In this document: positions 35,235 to 44,455 of the stretch, piece after piece | Numbering within the stretch: the first letter of the stretch is position 1 | Layout: every line of letters begins with the position of its first letter | Assembly: GCF_013426915.1 (NCBI RefSeq) | Contig: NZ_AP023179.1 | Location: 1,922,001-1,986,000, forward strand | DNA from: Paraburkholderia sp. PGU19 | GTDB taxonomy: Bacteria; Pseudomonadota; Gammaproteobacteria; Burkholderiales; Burkholderiaceae | Reading direction: 5' to 3' | Length of the DNA stretch: 64,000 bases | Translations under genes and position numbers: made by a program | Notes under the pieces: model-generated | Told to the model about the DNA's origin: nothing | What the model saw: only the letters and a program-made list of their open reading frames with translations | Database searches by the model: none

Positions 35235-36194
35235 TCATTCGATGCCGAACGCGGCGCACAATGCCGCCGCCGCGTCCGCATGCGCGACGGCCACATCGGG
35301 CACGTAGCCGCCCATCTTGAAGAACTCGTGAATCATGCCCGCGTAGCACTTGAACGCGACGGTATTGCCCGCCTCGCGCAGCTTGTGCGCGTAGGCTTCA
35401 CCTTCATCGCTCAACGGGTCGTATTCGGCCGTCGCGATCCATGCGGGCGTCACGCCGTGAAACCCCGGCGCGCCGCGCGTGCCGTCGAGCGGCGCGAAAC
35501 GCCAGTCGTGACGGTCACCGGCATCGCGCACGTATTGCTCGAAGAACCATTGAATCGTGTCGCCGGACAGCAGATAACCATCCGTGAGGCGTTCGTGCGA
35601 ATCCGTCTGTTGATGACCTGTGGTGCCCGGGTAGATCAACAGTTGCAGCACGAGCGGAATACCTGCATCACGCGCGAGCACGGCGCAGACCGTGGCGAGC
35701 GTGCCGCCCGCGCTGTCGCCGCCGACGGCGATCCGGCTCACGTCGATGCCGTAAAGCGGCGCGTTCTCGTGCAGCCACTGGAGCGCGTCGAACGCATCGT
35801 CGACGGCGGTGGGAAATTTGTGCTCCGGCGCGAGCCGGTAGTCGACCGACATCACGACGCATTGCGCGTCGCGCGCGAACATCCGGCAGAGCGCGTCGTG
35901 CGTGTTCACGCTGCCGACCGTGAAACCGCCGCCGTGATAGTAGACGAGCGCGGGCGCGGGATTCGCCCATTGCGGCTCGGCGGGATGATAGAGACGCACG
36001 CTAATGGACGCGCCGTCGCGCATCGGCACGTCGATGTCCTCGACGGAAAACATCGGCGCCGTAGGCACTTCGAGTATCGGCGCGCTTTTCTCGTACGATG
36101 CCCGCGCCGCTTGCGGCGTCAGATCGTGATACGCGGGGCGCTTTGCGCGCGCGATCATGTCGAGCGCCTGCTCGATCTTCGGATTCAACGGCAT
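35235..36194 (-). CDS. Alpha/beta hydrolase, hormone-sensitive-lipase family esterase
   Basis: This 319-residue esterase has the oxyanion motif YYHGGGF (about residues 86-92) and the nucleophile elbow GDSAGG (about 158-163). The later Asp in EYDPLSDEG and the His in GMIHEFFKM complete a catalytic triad. This is the HSL (family IV) pattern, acting on short-chain acyl esters. The ATG at 36194 (MPLNPKIEQALDM) is the natural domain start, although no good ribosome site is seen; an in-frame ATG at 36242 is an alternative. It is the last gene of a same-strand cluster with SDR, oxidoreductase, thioesterase and Dabb genes. Confidence 0.91.
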   Translation of the reverse strand: MPLNPKIEQALDMIARAKRPAYHDLTPQAARASYEKSAPILEVPTAPMFSVEDIDVPMRDGASISVRLYHPAEPQWANPAPALVYYHGGGFTVGSVNTHDALCRMFARDAQCVVMSVDYRLAPEHKFPTAVDDAFDALQWLHENAPLYGIDVSRIAVGGDSAGGTLATVCAVLARDAGIPLVLQLLIYPGTTGHQQTDSHERLTDGYLLSGDTIQWFFEQYVRDAGDRHDWRFAPLDGTRGAPGFHGVTPAWIATAEYDPLSDEGEAYAHKLREAGNTVAFKCYAGMIHEFFKMGGYVPDVAVAHADAAAALCAAFGIE

Positions 36195-36279
36195 GGTCGG
36201 ACGACGGCGCCCACGCGCCGCACGGTTGAGTGAGCGCGCCATGATGCCACGAACGCGCGCTGAAGCGCTCGCATCGGCG

Positions 36280-37149
36280 CTAGCGTGCTTCCTTGACTTC
36301 GGGTTTGAGCGACAGCGGATCGGTCGGATTGCGCTGCTGCTCGATGTCCTCGTGCCGCAGGCGCACCGTCGCGAGAATGGCGGGATGCGTGAGGATGTAG
36401 AAGCGCCGCGCGGCAATCGCGTCGAACGTCAACGCCGCAACGTCCGCCGCGTCCAGCTTGCCGGATCGCACCGCGCGCTGCAGTTGCTTGTCGGCGGCGA
36501 GTTGTGAGCGCGTGGGTTCGGCGCTGTTGCGCAGCGCCTCGGGACGCGCGCGCTCGGCATCGGCGATGCCCGTCGGCACGAACGCGGGACACAACAGCGA
36601 GCAACCGACCTCACCGCCCGCATTCTGCAGATCGTGATACAGCGTCTCCGTCAGCGACACGACCGCGTGTTTTGACGCGTTGTAGATGCCCATCGACGGC
36701 GGCGACAGGAGCCCCGCCACCGACGACGTATTGACGATATGCGCCGGCTCGTTCTGCTTCAGCATGATGGGCGTGAAGATACGCACGCCGTGGGCGACGC
36801 CCATCACGTTGACGCCGAACACCCACGCCCAGTCGTTCGCCGAGCTTTCCCACAGAAAGCCGCCCGAGCCGACGCCGGCGTTGTTGAAAAGCAGATGAAC
36901 CTTGCCGAAGGCCGTGAGCGCGGCATCCGCGAGCGCCTGAACCTGCGCGCCATCGGACACATCCGTTGGCACGCCGATGGCTTCGGCGCCCGATGCGCGC
37001 AGTGCGTCGACGGTTTGCGCGAGCGCGTTCGCGTCGACATCCGCCAGCACGAGCTTCATGCCGAGCGACGCGCCCTTTTCCGCGAACGCGCGGCCGAAGC
37101 CGCTCGCCGCACCTGTAATCACGGCGACTTTGCCGTCGAACTCGAACAT
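36280..37149 (-). CDS. Short-chain dehydrogenase/reductase
   Basis: This 289-residue classical SDR has the cofactor motif TGAASGFG (about residues 12-19), NNAG in LFNNAGVGSGG, the catalytic Ser in NTSSVAG and Tyr-x3-Lys in YNASKHAV. The acidic residue after strand 2 (VLADVD) suggests NAD preference. The C-terminal region (about 60 residues beyond the core) carries the phrase FYILTHPAILATVR, common in SDRs that oxidise sterol- or lipid-like alcohols. The start at 37149 follows GAGGGA. The substrate is unknown; it is likely in an operon with the neighbouring quinone-type oxidoreductase. Confidence 0.91.
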   Translation of the reverse strand: MFEFDGKVAVITGAASGFGRAFAEKGASLGMKLVLADVDANALAQTVDALRASGAEAIGVPTDVSDGAQVQALADAALTAFGKVHLLFNNAGVGSGGFLWESSANDWAWVFGVNVMGVAHGVRIFTPIMLKQNEPAHIVNTSSVAGLLSPPSMGIYNASKHAVVSLTETLYHDLQNAGGEVGCSLLCPAFVPTGIADAERARPEALRNSAEPTRSQLAADKQLQRAVRSGKLDAADVAALTFDAIAARRFYILTHPAILATVRLRHEDIEQQRNPTDPLSLKPEVKEAR

Positions 37150-37201
37150 CCCGTTTCCCTCGTTCAGCGATTGCGCGTGGCGCGTTGCGATATGCGCCAA
37201 C

Positions 37202-38200
37202 TCAGATCAGCTTGACGAGCTGCTTGCCGAAGTTGTGCCCCTTGAGCATGCCGAGAAACGCTTCGGGGGCGTTTTCCAGACCTTGCGCGACGGTCTCGCG
37301 ATACTGCAGCTTTTTCTGCGCGACGAGCGTGCCGAGTTCTTTCAGCGCTTGCGGCCACACATCCATATGCTCGCTGACGATGAAGCCCTGAACGAGCAGA
37401 CGCTGCGTGAGCAGCAACGCCGGGTGCTTGAGCGGCAAAGGCGCGCCGTCGTAACCCGCGATGAAGCCGCACAACGCGATGCGGCCATGCGCGTTCATCC
37501 GCGCGAGCGTCGCATCGAGCCCTTCGCCGCCGACGTTCTCGAAGCAGCCGTCCACGCCGTTCGGCGTCGCCGCCTTGAGGTCCTGATACAGGTTGCCCGC
37601 CTTATAGTCGACGCACGCGTCAAAGCCCAGCGTCTCGACCACATAGCGGCACTTGTCGGGGCCGCCCGCAATGCCCACGGCGCGCGCGCCCGCCTGTTTC
37701 GCCAGTTGCCCGACGACGCTGCCCACTGCCCCGCTCGCCGCGCTGACGACGACCGTCTCGCCCGCCTTCGGGGCGATGATCCGGTTCAGGCCGTACCACG
37801 CCGTCACGCCTGGCATGCCGACGGGGCCGAGATACGCGGAGAGCGGCACATGCGTGTCGTCGACCTTGCTCAGGGCCTTGCCGTCCGACGTGCCGAACTC
37901 CTGCCAGCCGAACATGCCGACTACCTTATCGCCCGGCTTGAATGCCGCGTTCTTCGACTCGACCACTTCGCCCGTCGTGCCGCCGATCATCACTTCGTTC
38001 AGCGGCTGGGGCGTCGCGTACGACTTCGCGTCGCTCATGCGGCCGCGCATGTACGGATCGAGCGAAAGGTAGTGATTGCGCACGCGCACCTCGCCATCGG
38101 CGAGCGGCGCGAGCGGCGTTTCGACGAGCTTGAAGTTGTCGGCGGATGCCGCGCCCTGCGGACGCGACACGAGCAGAATCTGACGATTGACCTGGCTCAT
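37202..38200 (-). CDS. NADP-dependent medium-chain oxidoreductase (CurA/YfmJ-like)
   Basis: This 332-residue zinc-independent MDR family member has the early signature LSLDPYMRGRMSDAKSY and the cofactor motif VVSAASGAVGSVVGQLAKQ (about residues 150-168). GIAGGPDKC follows. These features match curcumin/dihydrocurcumin reductase, prostaglandin-reductase and alkenal-reductase relatives, which reduce activated carbon-carbon double bonds using NADPH. The ATG at 38200 follows GGAG at a long spacing. Genes for a thioesterase and an SDR flank it on the same strand. Confidence 0.92.
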   Translation of the reverse strand: MSQVNRQILLVSRPQGAASADNFKLVETPLAPLADGEVRVRNHYLSLDPYMRGRMSDAKSYATPQPLNEVMIGGTTGEVVESKNAAFKPGDKVVGMFGWQEFGTSDGKALSKVDDTHVPLSAYLGPVGMPGVTAWYGLNRIIAPKAGETVVVSAASGAVGSVVGQLAKQAGARAVGIAGGPDKCRYVVETLGFDACVDYKAGNLYQDLKAATPNGVDGCFENVGGEGLDATLARMNAHGRIALCGFIAGYDGAPLPLKHPALLLTQRLLVQGFIVSEHMDVWPQALKELGTLVAQKKLQYRETVAQGLENAPEAFLGMLKGHNFGKQLVKLI

Positions 38201-38258
38201 GGCGAGTTTGTCTCCGGAAATATGGGGTGAAATAGGAAGCGGTGGCAGCACGCGGCGT

Positions 38259-38738
38259 TCAGCCGTCGCTTGGCCCCGGCTTCGCCGACGGATCGCTGCG
38301 CAGTCGTTGCTGCCGCACTTCGCGGCCAACTGCGAGACGCCGCATGTACTTGAACGTGCCGAGCGCCTTCGCGACGAAATGGCCTTCGCTGTCGCGGATC
38401 TCGCCTTCGCAATAGGCCATCGTGGTTGAGCGGTGCAGCACACGGCCCGTCGCGCGCAACTCGCCGCTGCCGGGCTGCATGAAGTTCACCTTCATCTCGA
38501 CCGTGACGACGCCGACGCCGTCGGCAGCGAGGCTGCGCGCGGCCATCGCGAGCGCGACGTCGGCGAGCGTCATCGTGATGCCGCCGTGCGACACGGCCCA
38601 CGTGTTCAGATGCTCGGGACGCAGCGCCAGCACGACTTCGCTGGCGCCGTCCCCTGCCGAAACGAGATGAACGCCGAGGTGATCGATGAACGGGCTTTCG
38701 ATCACCCGCTGATTGCTGGAAGAATCGGTCATATGCAT
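38259..38738 (-). CDS. PaaI-family hotdog thioesterase
   Basis: This 159-residue protein has a hotdog fold. The motif SHGGITMTLADVALAMAAR (about residues 49-67) is the active-site helix of PaaI-type acyl-CoA thioesterases, and VEMKVNFMQPGSGEL and RSTTMAYCEGEI are the following strands. The tail after residue 135 is basic and probably disordered. Its ATG immediately follows the stop of the Dabb gene, so the two are translationally coupled. The acyl-CoA substrate is not predictable. Confidence 0.9.
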   Translation of the reverse strand: MHMTDSSSNQRVIESPFIDHLGVHLVSAGDGASEVVLALRPEHLNTWAVSHGGITMTLADVALAMAARSLAADGVGVVTVEMKVNFMQPGSGELRATGRVLHRSTTMAYCEGEIRDSEGHFVAKALGTFKYMRRLAVGREVRQQRLRSDPSAKPGPSDG

Positions 38739-39038
38739 TCAGAGTTCGTAGTCGACGGCCTGACGCGCCTCGCGGATCGGCGCGAGAAACGCCTTCACGG
38801 CCTGATGCGCGGGGTGGACCTGATACGCGTCCAGCGCTGCCTTGTCGGTGAAATCAGATACCAGCACGACGTCATAAGTCGAGTCGAGCCCGGGTGTCGC
38901 GATACCCACTTCGAGACGCACGATGCCCGGCACGGCATCGCGGCAGGCTTCCAGTTTTTCTTTCAACACGAACGCATTCTGCTCGCGCGTCCGGCCTTCT
39001 CCCTCTCTCAACTTCCACATCACGATATGACGAATCAA
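38739..39038 (-). CDS. Dabb (stress-responsive alpha/beta barrel) family protein
   Basis: This 99-residue protein of the dimeric alpha/beta-barrel family shows IRHIVMWKLREGEG at the start and LEVGIATPGLDSTYDVVLVS, followed by YQVHPAHQAVKAFL. I place the start at a TTG (39038) because GAGGTG lies six to seven bases upstream and the protein then begins at the conserved first strand. Its stop abuts the PaaI-type gene. The same fold occurs in stress proteins and small polyketide or monooxygenase enzymes; the function here is unknown. It leads the five-gene cluster. Confidence 0.85.
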   Translation of the reverse strand: MIRHIVMWKLREGEGRTREQNAFVLKEKLEACRDAVPGIVRLEVGIATPGLDSTYDVVLVSDFTDKAALDAYQVHPAHQAVKAFLAPIREARQAVDYEL

Positions 39039-39474
39039 GACGTTCACCTCTGCTGTTGATCCTGCGTCGCGGTCCGCACGGAATGCATGCAGGACACACA
39101 TGAAACACGCTTCGCCAGATGATACCTGCACTGCGCGAGACGATGAATCGAGCTGCACGGCACGGGACAAACGCACAGGACGTGCATGCGATCAACCGCC
39201 TCACGGTGCGCGGCGTCGCCTATACTTTTCAGGCAATCAGCCCGACCATGCGCGCAAGCAGCCGTTATGCGCAACGCGAAACCGGGCGCCATCAACCTGC
39301 GGCCACGCCTTCTCCCGCGCGCGAGCTCGCCGCGCCCAGGCCGCCTTGTCTTCCTTCCTCTTTGCCGCTTTATGCACGCATGGAAAACGGCCCGCGCCGT
39401 GGATGCGTTCGCCTCTCTCGCCGGGAGCCGCCGCATCGTGTGCGGATCATCTGCATTCACTTCACGAGGACAAC
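39039..39474. promoter_or_regulatory. Divergent intergenic region between Dabb and GYD genes
   Basis: These 435 bases separate the divergent Dabb and GYD genes and hold their promoters by position. No gene is convincing on either strand, and no clear promoter boxes were assigned. Confidence 0.4.
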
Positions 39475-39768
39475 ATGGCCACTTACCTCATGCTGGTCAA
39501 CTGGACCGATCAAGGTGTGCGCACCGCCAAAGACACCGTCAACCGGGCGCGCGCATTTCGCGAAAGCAGCAAGGCGATGGGCGTGACAGTCGGTACGGTG
39601 AACTGGACACTCGGCGCGTACGACCTCGTGATCTCGTTTGACTCGCCTGACGACGAAACCACGACCCGTCTTGGTCTCGCGCTCGCCGCGCAAGGCAATG
39701 TCCGCACGGCGACGATGCGCGCGTTCAGCGAAGCGGAGATGGAGAAGATCGTCGGCGGGTTGAAGTAG
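39475..39768 (+). CDS. GYD-domain protein
   Basis: This 97-residue protein belongs to the GYD family, defined by a conserved Gly-Tyr-Asp-like motif, here GAYDLVISF (about residues 47-55). It begins MATYLMLVNWTDQGVR and ends MRAFSEAEMEKIVGGLK, a typical small alpha/beta sandwich. Function of the family is not established. The ATG at 39475 follows CGAGGA. Confidence 0.88.
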   Translation: MATYLMLVNWTDQGVRTAKDTVNRARAFRESSKAMGVTVGTVNWTLGAYDLVISFDSPDDETTTRLGLALAAQGNVRTATMRAFSEAEMEKIVGGLK

Positions 39769-39818
39769 CCTCGCGTCCCGCGCGCGGGTTGCTCGCAGCG
39801 TGCGCTCGCGCGCCGCAG

Positions 39819-40442
39819 TCAGAGTTGTGCGCGCGGCAGATGCCAGCCATGCGTCGCGGCAGCCACGCGCAATACGAAGCACGCGACGCCGCCCGCCATG
39901 CCCGCCGTCGCCGGCGACAGTCCGAAGCGCCGCGCGATCAGTACTACGGCTGCGCCGAAGAAGGCTGCCGTCGCGTAGATGTCGGTGACCAGCACGGACG
40001 GAATGCGTGCGAGCAGCACATCCTTGATGACGCCGCCGCCGACACCCGTCACCGTGCCCATCAGCGCCGCGACGAACGGGCGAATCCGGTACAGCATCGC
40101 CTTTTCGACGCCCGCGACGGCGAACAGCGAGAGGCCCGCCGCGTCGAGCACCATTAGCCAGAACTCGGGAAAGACTTGCGCATTGGTGTGGAAGAGGAAC
40201 GTGAGCAGGCCCGCGGCGAACGTCAGTGCGGGATAGCGCCAGTCGCGGATCGCGTTGGGCGGCGTCGCGCCGATCAGCAGGTCGCGCGTCACGCCGCCGC
40301 CGAGCGCTGCGACGAACGCGATCACCATCACGCCGAGCAGGTCGAGGCCACTGTGCATCGCGGCCACCGCGCCCTCGATTGCGAAGATGAACGTGCCGGC
40401 GAGATCGGCGCCAAGAACGATAGTTTCGATTTTTGGTTTCAT
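39819..40442 (-). CDS. TRIC-type (UPF0126) cation channel family membrane protein
   Basis: This 207-residue integral membrane protein has about seven helices made of two tandem UPF0126 units. Each unit has the glycine-rich signature, ALGGGVTRDLLIG (about residues 45-57) and GVGGGVIKDVLLAR (about 130-143), which line the pore in structures of prokaryotic TRIC channels. It is likely a monovalent-cation channel of the inner membrane. It is convergent with the GYD gene and divergent from the LEA lipoprotein gene. Confidence 0.93.
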   Translation of the reverse strand: MKPKIETIVLGADLAGTFIFAIEGAVAAMHSGLDLLGVMVIAFVAALGGGVTRDLLIGATPPNAIRDWRYPALTFAAGLLTFLFHTNAQVFPEFWLMVLDAAGLSLFAVAGVEKAMLYRIRPFVAALMGTVTGVGGGVIKDVLLARIPSVLVTDIYATAAFFGAAVVLIARRFGLSPATAGMAGGVACFVLRVAAATHGWHLPRAQL

Positions 40443-40720
40443 GCGGATGCTTGCGCGCTGGTTGAGCGCCTGTTTGCGACTGTTTGCGCCTGGGACGAGC
40501 CGAACGGTACAACGAAACGGCGCGCGCTGGCATGCGTCCGGACCGTCCTGTTTCGGCGCAAACGGCCGCGCACCGGGGGCGCCGCGATTGTCTCATCGCC
40601 GTGGCGACGGAAAAAGCCTGCCCGGCCTGGCCGACGATTGCGCCCGCTTCCGCGCCCTGCGCCGCTATAGTGCATAGGACGCGCGCCCATTCACGCGTTC
40701 CCTTGGAGAGGACTACGACC

Positions 40721-41212
40721 ATGACCGCCGACCGCGCCGCGCGCTTCGCCCGTTTGTTGTTCCTCTTCGTCGCGCTGCTGTCGCTCGGAGGCTGCGCGGG
40801 CATGTTCGGCGGCGATCCGCTGCGCGTGACCGTCGCCGGGATCGAGCCGCTCGCGGGCCAGGGAATGGAGATGCGCTTCATCCTGAAGCTGCGCGTGCAG
40901 AACCCGAACGAAACACCGATCGACTACAACGGCGTTTCCATCGAACTCGATCTCAACGGCAAGCCGTTCGCGAGCGGCGTCAGCGATCAGAGCGGCAGCG
41001 TGCCGCGCTTCGGCGAAACCGTGATCGGCGTGCCGTTGTCGGTGCCCGCCTTCACTGTCGTCCGCCAGGCATTCGCATTCGCGGACAGCGCGCAGTCGGG
41101 CCAACTTCCTTATATGCTGCGCGGCCGGCTGGCTGGCGGCATCACGGGCGGCACGCGCTTCACCGACCAGGGCGCGCTATCGCTGCCGACGGGCAGCCTG
41201 AGCGGCCTGTAG
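40721..41212 (+). CDS. LEA type 2 (WHy domain) family lipoprotein
   Basis: This 163-residue lipoprotein has a signal ending in LGGC (Cys25). A WHy/LEA-2 domain follows (VTVAGIEPLAGQGMEMRF, LKLRVQNPNETPIDYNGVSI, LDLNGKPFASGVSDQ). LEA-2 domains are associated with stress and desiccation responses in plants and bacteria; the bacterial role is unclear. The start at 40721 is supported by a GGAGAGG site. Location should be the envelope. Confidence 0.88.
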   Translation: MTADRAARFARLLFLFVALLSLGGCAGMFGGDPLRVTVAGIEPLAGQGMEMRFILKLRVQNPNETPIDYNGVSIELDLNGKPFASGVSDQSGSVPRFGETVIGVPLSVPAFTVVRQAFAFADSAQSGQLPYMLRGRLAGGITGGTRFTDQGALSLPTGSLSGL

Positions 41213-41242
41213 TGCATCAACAGGCCACGCACCGCCTCGCAA

Positions 41243-42079
41243 TCAGTGATTCGTGCCTTCGTTGACATGTTCTGAAGGCGCTGGCGGCCGGGCGTTGCCA
41301 CCGCCCGGAGGCCCGGACGGATGTCCGCCGCCCTGGCCGGGCGGCGGTCCCGAAGGACGTGCAACGGGCGCCGCGGCAGGTGGCCCGGCGGGACGGCCTC
41401 CGCCTTGCGCGGGTGGCGGCCCGGGTGGGCGTCCTCCATCGTGCGCGGGCGGCGGTCCAGGAGGATTGCCGCCCTGACCCGGCGGACGACCGCCTTCCTG
41501 CGGGGGCGCTTGTGGCGGACGATCGCCTTGCGGCGGCCCAGGCCGATGTCCGTGCCCGGCGCCAGGCGGCCCAGGCGGAGGCGGCGATGCGGGCGACGTG
41601 GACGGCGGCCGGTTCCCACCGGGCGGCGGGCGGTTACCGCCAGGCGGCGGCGGCGGACGGTGCGGCGGCGGCGGATGATTCGCCCAGCGGCCACGCTCGC
41701 TGTACCAGGGGCGTCCGCGATAGTAATGGTCCCAGTAGGAGCCAATCGAAAACGTAATGAGCGGCAGGCCGATCGCCGTCCCGTACGTCATGATGGGCAC
41801 ATTGCTGCCTTGATACGGATAGGTCAGATAACCGCCATAGACCCACCCGCGCGCCTGCGCGATCGCCACGTCACACCATGTGTAGCCGCTCACGCAGCCG
41901 TAGACGGCCACCGGTTGCCCGGCGGGCAATTGCGCGACGACCGGGTAATCCTGCGCCGGTCCTGCGTACAGGTAGACAGGCTGATTCGTGTAGGCCTGTG
42001 ATTGCGCCGACGCCGCACCCGATGCGATCGACAGCGCCACTGTCCCCATGACAGCTACGCAAGCAACCCGCATTCGCAT
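41243..42079 (-). CDS. Secreted SH3-like protein with long Pro/Gly-rich tail
   Basis: This 278-residue protein has a signal peptide (about residues 1-25) followed by a bacterial SH3-type module (VYLYAGPAQDYPVVAQLPAG, GCVSGYTWCDVAIAQARGWV, YGGYLTY, about 30-80). A short hydrophobic segment (IMTYGTAIGLPLITFSIGS) follows, and from about residue 130 the protein is almost wholly Pro/Gly repeats of the PPPG/GGNRPP/GGGRP type. AAGGAG precedes the ATG at 42079. The SH3 part may bind peptidoglycan peptides; the tail resembles other Burkholderia Pro-rich envelope proteins. Function is unknown. Confidence 0.85.
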   Translation of the reverse strand: MRMRVACVAVMGTVALSIASGAASAQSQAYTNQPVYLYAGPAQDYPVVAQLPAGQPVAVYGCVSGYTWCDVAIAQARGWVYGGYLTYPYQGSNVPIMTYGTAIGLPLITFSIGSYWDHYYRGRPWYSERGRWANHPPPPHRPPPPPGGNRPPPGGNRPPSTSPASPPPPGPPGAGHGHRPGPPQGDRPPQAPPQEGGRPPGQGGNPPGPPPAHDGGRPPGPPPAQGGGRPAGPPAAAPVARPSGPPPGQGGGHPSGPPGGGNARPPAPSEHVNEGTNH

Positions 42080-42236
42080 GATTGTTCTCCTTATCGTCTG
42101 GCGGATATGTTCGTGAAACGACCAGCGAATTGTGTGCCTGACAGGCATCTGTTATCCATTGATGCCGCAGGAATGAGGCGGCTTCGGGAACAACGGATGC
42201 AGCATTCGCCTGCGTTCAACCTGCCGGGAGCACGAC

Positions 42237-42455
42237 ATGAAGCATGCTCTGAAACCGGGCGATCGCGTCGACTGGAACACGCCGCAGGGCATGACGACGG
42301 GCAAGATCGTCCGCGCGATCACCACGCGCACGGAACGGGACGGTCATACCGTGGCCGCTTCGAAGGACGACGTGCATTACGAAGTCGAAAGCGAGAAAAG
42401 CGGCAAACGTGCTGTCCATCGCGCGGAAGCTTTGCATAAAACCACGAAGCACTGA
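42237..42455 (+). CDS. DUF2945/HVA1-type small protein
   Basis: This 72-residue protein begins MKHALKPGDRVDWNTPQGMT and has the family's compact Tudor/SH3-like fold pattern (GKIVRAIT, VHYEVESEKSGKRAVHRAEAL). Such proteins are annotated as hypervirulence-associated TUDOR-domain proteins and are common in bacteria and fungi; no molecular role is established. It has many charged residues. The ATG follows a GGGAG-type site. Confidence 0.88.
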   Translation: MKHALKPGDRVDWNTPQGMTTGKIVRAITTRTERDGHTVAASKDDVHYEVESEKSGKRAVHRAEALHKTTKH

Positions 42456-42490
42456 AGCATGGCAAAGCCCGCGTAAGGTAAAGCCGAACG

Positions 42491-42521
42491 AAAAAAGCCC
42501 GCGCGCTTTCGCACGCGGGCT
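42491..42521 (-). terminator. Terminator of the fatty-acid degradation cluster
   Basis: On the minus strand an 8-bp stem (AGCCCGCG / CGCGGGCT) is followed by a run of six T. It lies 38 bases beyond the stop of the thiolase gene, with the form of an intrinsic terminator. Confidence 0.85.
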
Positions 42522-42558
42522 GTCATATTCCCCAGATATTCGCTGCGCGCACGCGCGC

Positions 42559-43737
42559 TCAGACGACTTCGAACAAGCCCGCCGCGCCCTGCCCGCCGCC
42601 GATGCACATCGTCACCACGACGAACTTCGCGCCGCGCCGCTTGCCCTCGATCAACGCATGGCCCGTCAGACGCGCGCCCGACACGCCATACGGATGACCG
42701 ACGGCAATTGCCCCGCCGTTGACGTTCAGGCGTTCGTTCGGAATCCCGAGCTTGTCGCGGCAGTACAGCACCTGCACGGCGAACGCCTCGTTCAGTTCCC
42801 ACAGATCGATGTCGTCGACCTTGAGACCTGCCTGTTTCAACAGCTTCGGCACGGCGAACACGGGGCCGATGCCCATTTCGTCCGGCTCGCAGCCCGCCAC
42901 CGCGAAGCCGCGGAAAATACCGAGCGGCTGCAGGCCTTCGCGCTCCGCGACCTTCGCGCTCATCACGACGCACGCCGACGCGCCATCCGAAAACTGGCTC
43001 GCGTTGCCCGCCGTGATCACGCCGCCCGGCAGCGCCGTGCGAATCTTCGATACGCCTTCGAGCGTCGTGTCGGCGCGGATGCCTTCGTCGGCAGCAATCG
43101 TCACTTCCTTCGTGAACAGACGGCCGCTTGCTTTATCGGCGATGCCGGCGAGCACCGTCATCGGCACGATCTCGTCATTGAAGCGCCCCGCTTCCTGTGC
43201 GGCCGCCGCGCGCTGCTGCGACTGCACGCCGTATTCGTCCTGACGTTCCTTCGAGATCGAATAGCGTTTCGCGACGGTCTCGGCCGTTTGCAGCATCGGC
43301 CAGTAGATTTCCGGCTTGTGCTCCATCAGCCAGCCTTCGCGCAGCATGTGCATGTTCATTTCGTTCTGCACACACGAGATCGACTCGACACCACCCGCGA
43401 CGAACACATCGCCTTCGCCGACCATCACGCGTTGCGCGGCGAGCGCAATGGTCTGCAGGCCCGACGAGCAGAAGCGGTTCACCGTCATGCCCGGCACGGT
43501 CACGGGCAACCCGCCGCGCAGCGCGATCTGCCGCGCGATATTCGAGCCCGTCGCGCCTTCGGGGTTCGCGCAGCCCATGATTACGTCCTCGACGCGCGCC
43601 GGGTCGATCTTCGCGCGTTCGACGGCGGCCTGCGTCACATGGCCGCCGAGCGTCGCGCCGTGCGTCATGTTGAACGCGCCGCGCCACGATTTGGCGAGAC
43701 CCGTGCGGGCAGTCGATACGATTACGGCGTCAGTCAT
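42559..43737 (-). CDS. fadA: Acetyl-CoA C-acyltransferase (3-ketoacyl-CoA thiolase)
   Basis: This 392-residue thiolase performs the last step of beta-oxidation. The acyl-accepting cysteine is in [12 protein letters not shown] (about residue 89), the histidine in [17 protein letters not shown], and the second catalytic cysteine in [13 protein letters not shown] at the end. Length is normal. The start at 43737 follows GGAG in the upstream gap. It is the last gene of the leftward cluster with a nicotinamidase, a FadB-type multienzyme and an acyl-CoA ligase. Confidence 0.94.
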   Translation of the reverse strand: MTDAVIVSTARTGLAKSWRGAFNMTHGATLGGHVTQAAVERAKIDPARVEDVIMGCANPEGATGSNIARQIALRGGLPVTVPGMTVNRFCSSGLQTIALAAQRVMVGEGDVFVAGGVESISCVQNEMNMHMLREGWLMEHKPEIYWPMLQTAETVAKRYSISKERQDEYGVQSQQRAAAAQEAGRFNDEIVPMTVLAGIADKASGRLFTKEVTIAADEGIRADTTLEGVSKIRTALPGGVITAGNASQFSDGASACVVMSAKVAEREGLQPLGIFRGFAVAGCEPDEMGIGPVFAVPKLLKQAGLKVDDIDLWELNEAFAVQVLYCRDKLGIPNERLNVNGGAIAVGHPYGVSGARLTGHALIEGKRRGAKFVVVTMCIGGGQGAAGLFEVV

Positions 43738-43787
43738 GCATGTCTCCTGCAAATTTCAAAGAGTGTGTGGGGTTCGCGTTGCGTGGC

Positions 43788-44414
43788 TCAGACAAGCAAG
43801 TCCGCGGATTGCACGCGTTCGACGCCCGCGGCGCGCATCTCGCGCCATGCGTTGTCGAGCGAACCGTTCAGGTCGATTGCGCGGGTCGCGTCTTCGATGA
43901 CAACGACCTCGAAGCCCGCCGCGCGTGCATCGAGCGCGGACCACGCGACGCAATAGTCGGTCGCGAGGCCGCAGCACCACACGCGCGTCACGCCCGTATC
44001 GCGCAGATAGCCGGCCAGTCCCGTCGGCGTCGTGCGATCGGCTTCGAGAAACGCCGAATAGCTGTCGACGCCCGCGTGATGCCCCTTGCGAATCACGGCG
44101 CGCGCATGCGGAATGTCGAGCCCCGCGTGCAGCGCAGCGCCGGGCGTGTTCTGCACACAGTGCGTCGGCCACAGCACCTGTTCGCCGTACGGCAGGGTCA
44201 TCATCTCGAACGGCTGGCGGCCCGCGTGATTCGCGGCGAACGAAACATGCGACGGCGGATGCCAGTCCTGCGTCAGCACGACATGGCTGAAACGCCGCGC
44301 AAGCTGGTTCACGAGCGGCACGATTTCATCGCCGCGCGCGACGGCAAGCGCGCCGTCCGGCATGAAGTCGTTCTGCACGTCGACGACGAGCAGAACTTCA
44401 CTGGCATCTTTCAT
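43788..44414 (-). CDS. pncA: Nicotinamidase/isochorismatase-family hydrolase
   Basis: This 208-residue cysteine hydrolase has the catalytic triad of PncA: Asp in VVDVQNDFMPDGAL (about residue 11), Lys in IRKGHHAGVDSYSAF and Cys in GLATDYCVAWSALDA. The metal-binding residues DWHPPSH and the length fit nicotinamidase, which converts nicotinamide to nicotinate in NAD salvage. An AGGA site precedes the ATG; a GTG one codon earlier is possible. It lies between the FadB-type and thiolase genes of a fatty-acid degradation cluster, which ties NAD supply to NAD-using beta-oxidation only by inference. Confidence 0.93.
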   Translation of the reverse strand: MKDASEVLLVVDVQNDFMPDGALAVARGDEIVPLVNQLARRFSHVVLTQDWHPPSHVSFAANHAGRQPFEMMTLPYGEQVLWPTHCVQNTPGAALHAGLDIPHARAVIRKGHHAGVDSYSAFLEADRTTPTGLAGYLRDTGVTRVWCCGLATDYCVAWSALDARAAGFEVVVIEDATRAIDLNGSLDNAWREMRAAGVERVQSADLLV

Positions 44415-44455
44415 CACTGTTCCTGTTGTCTCGCGACGGCGGTGCGTGTGCGCGT

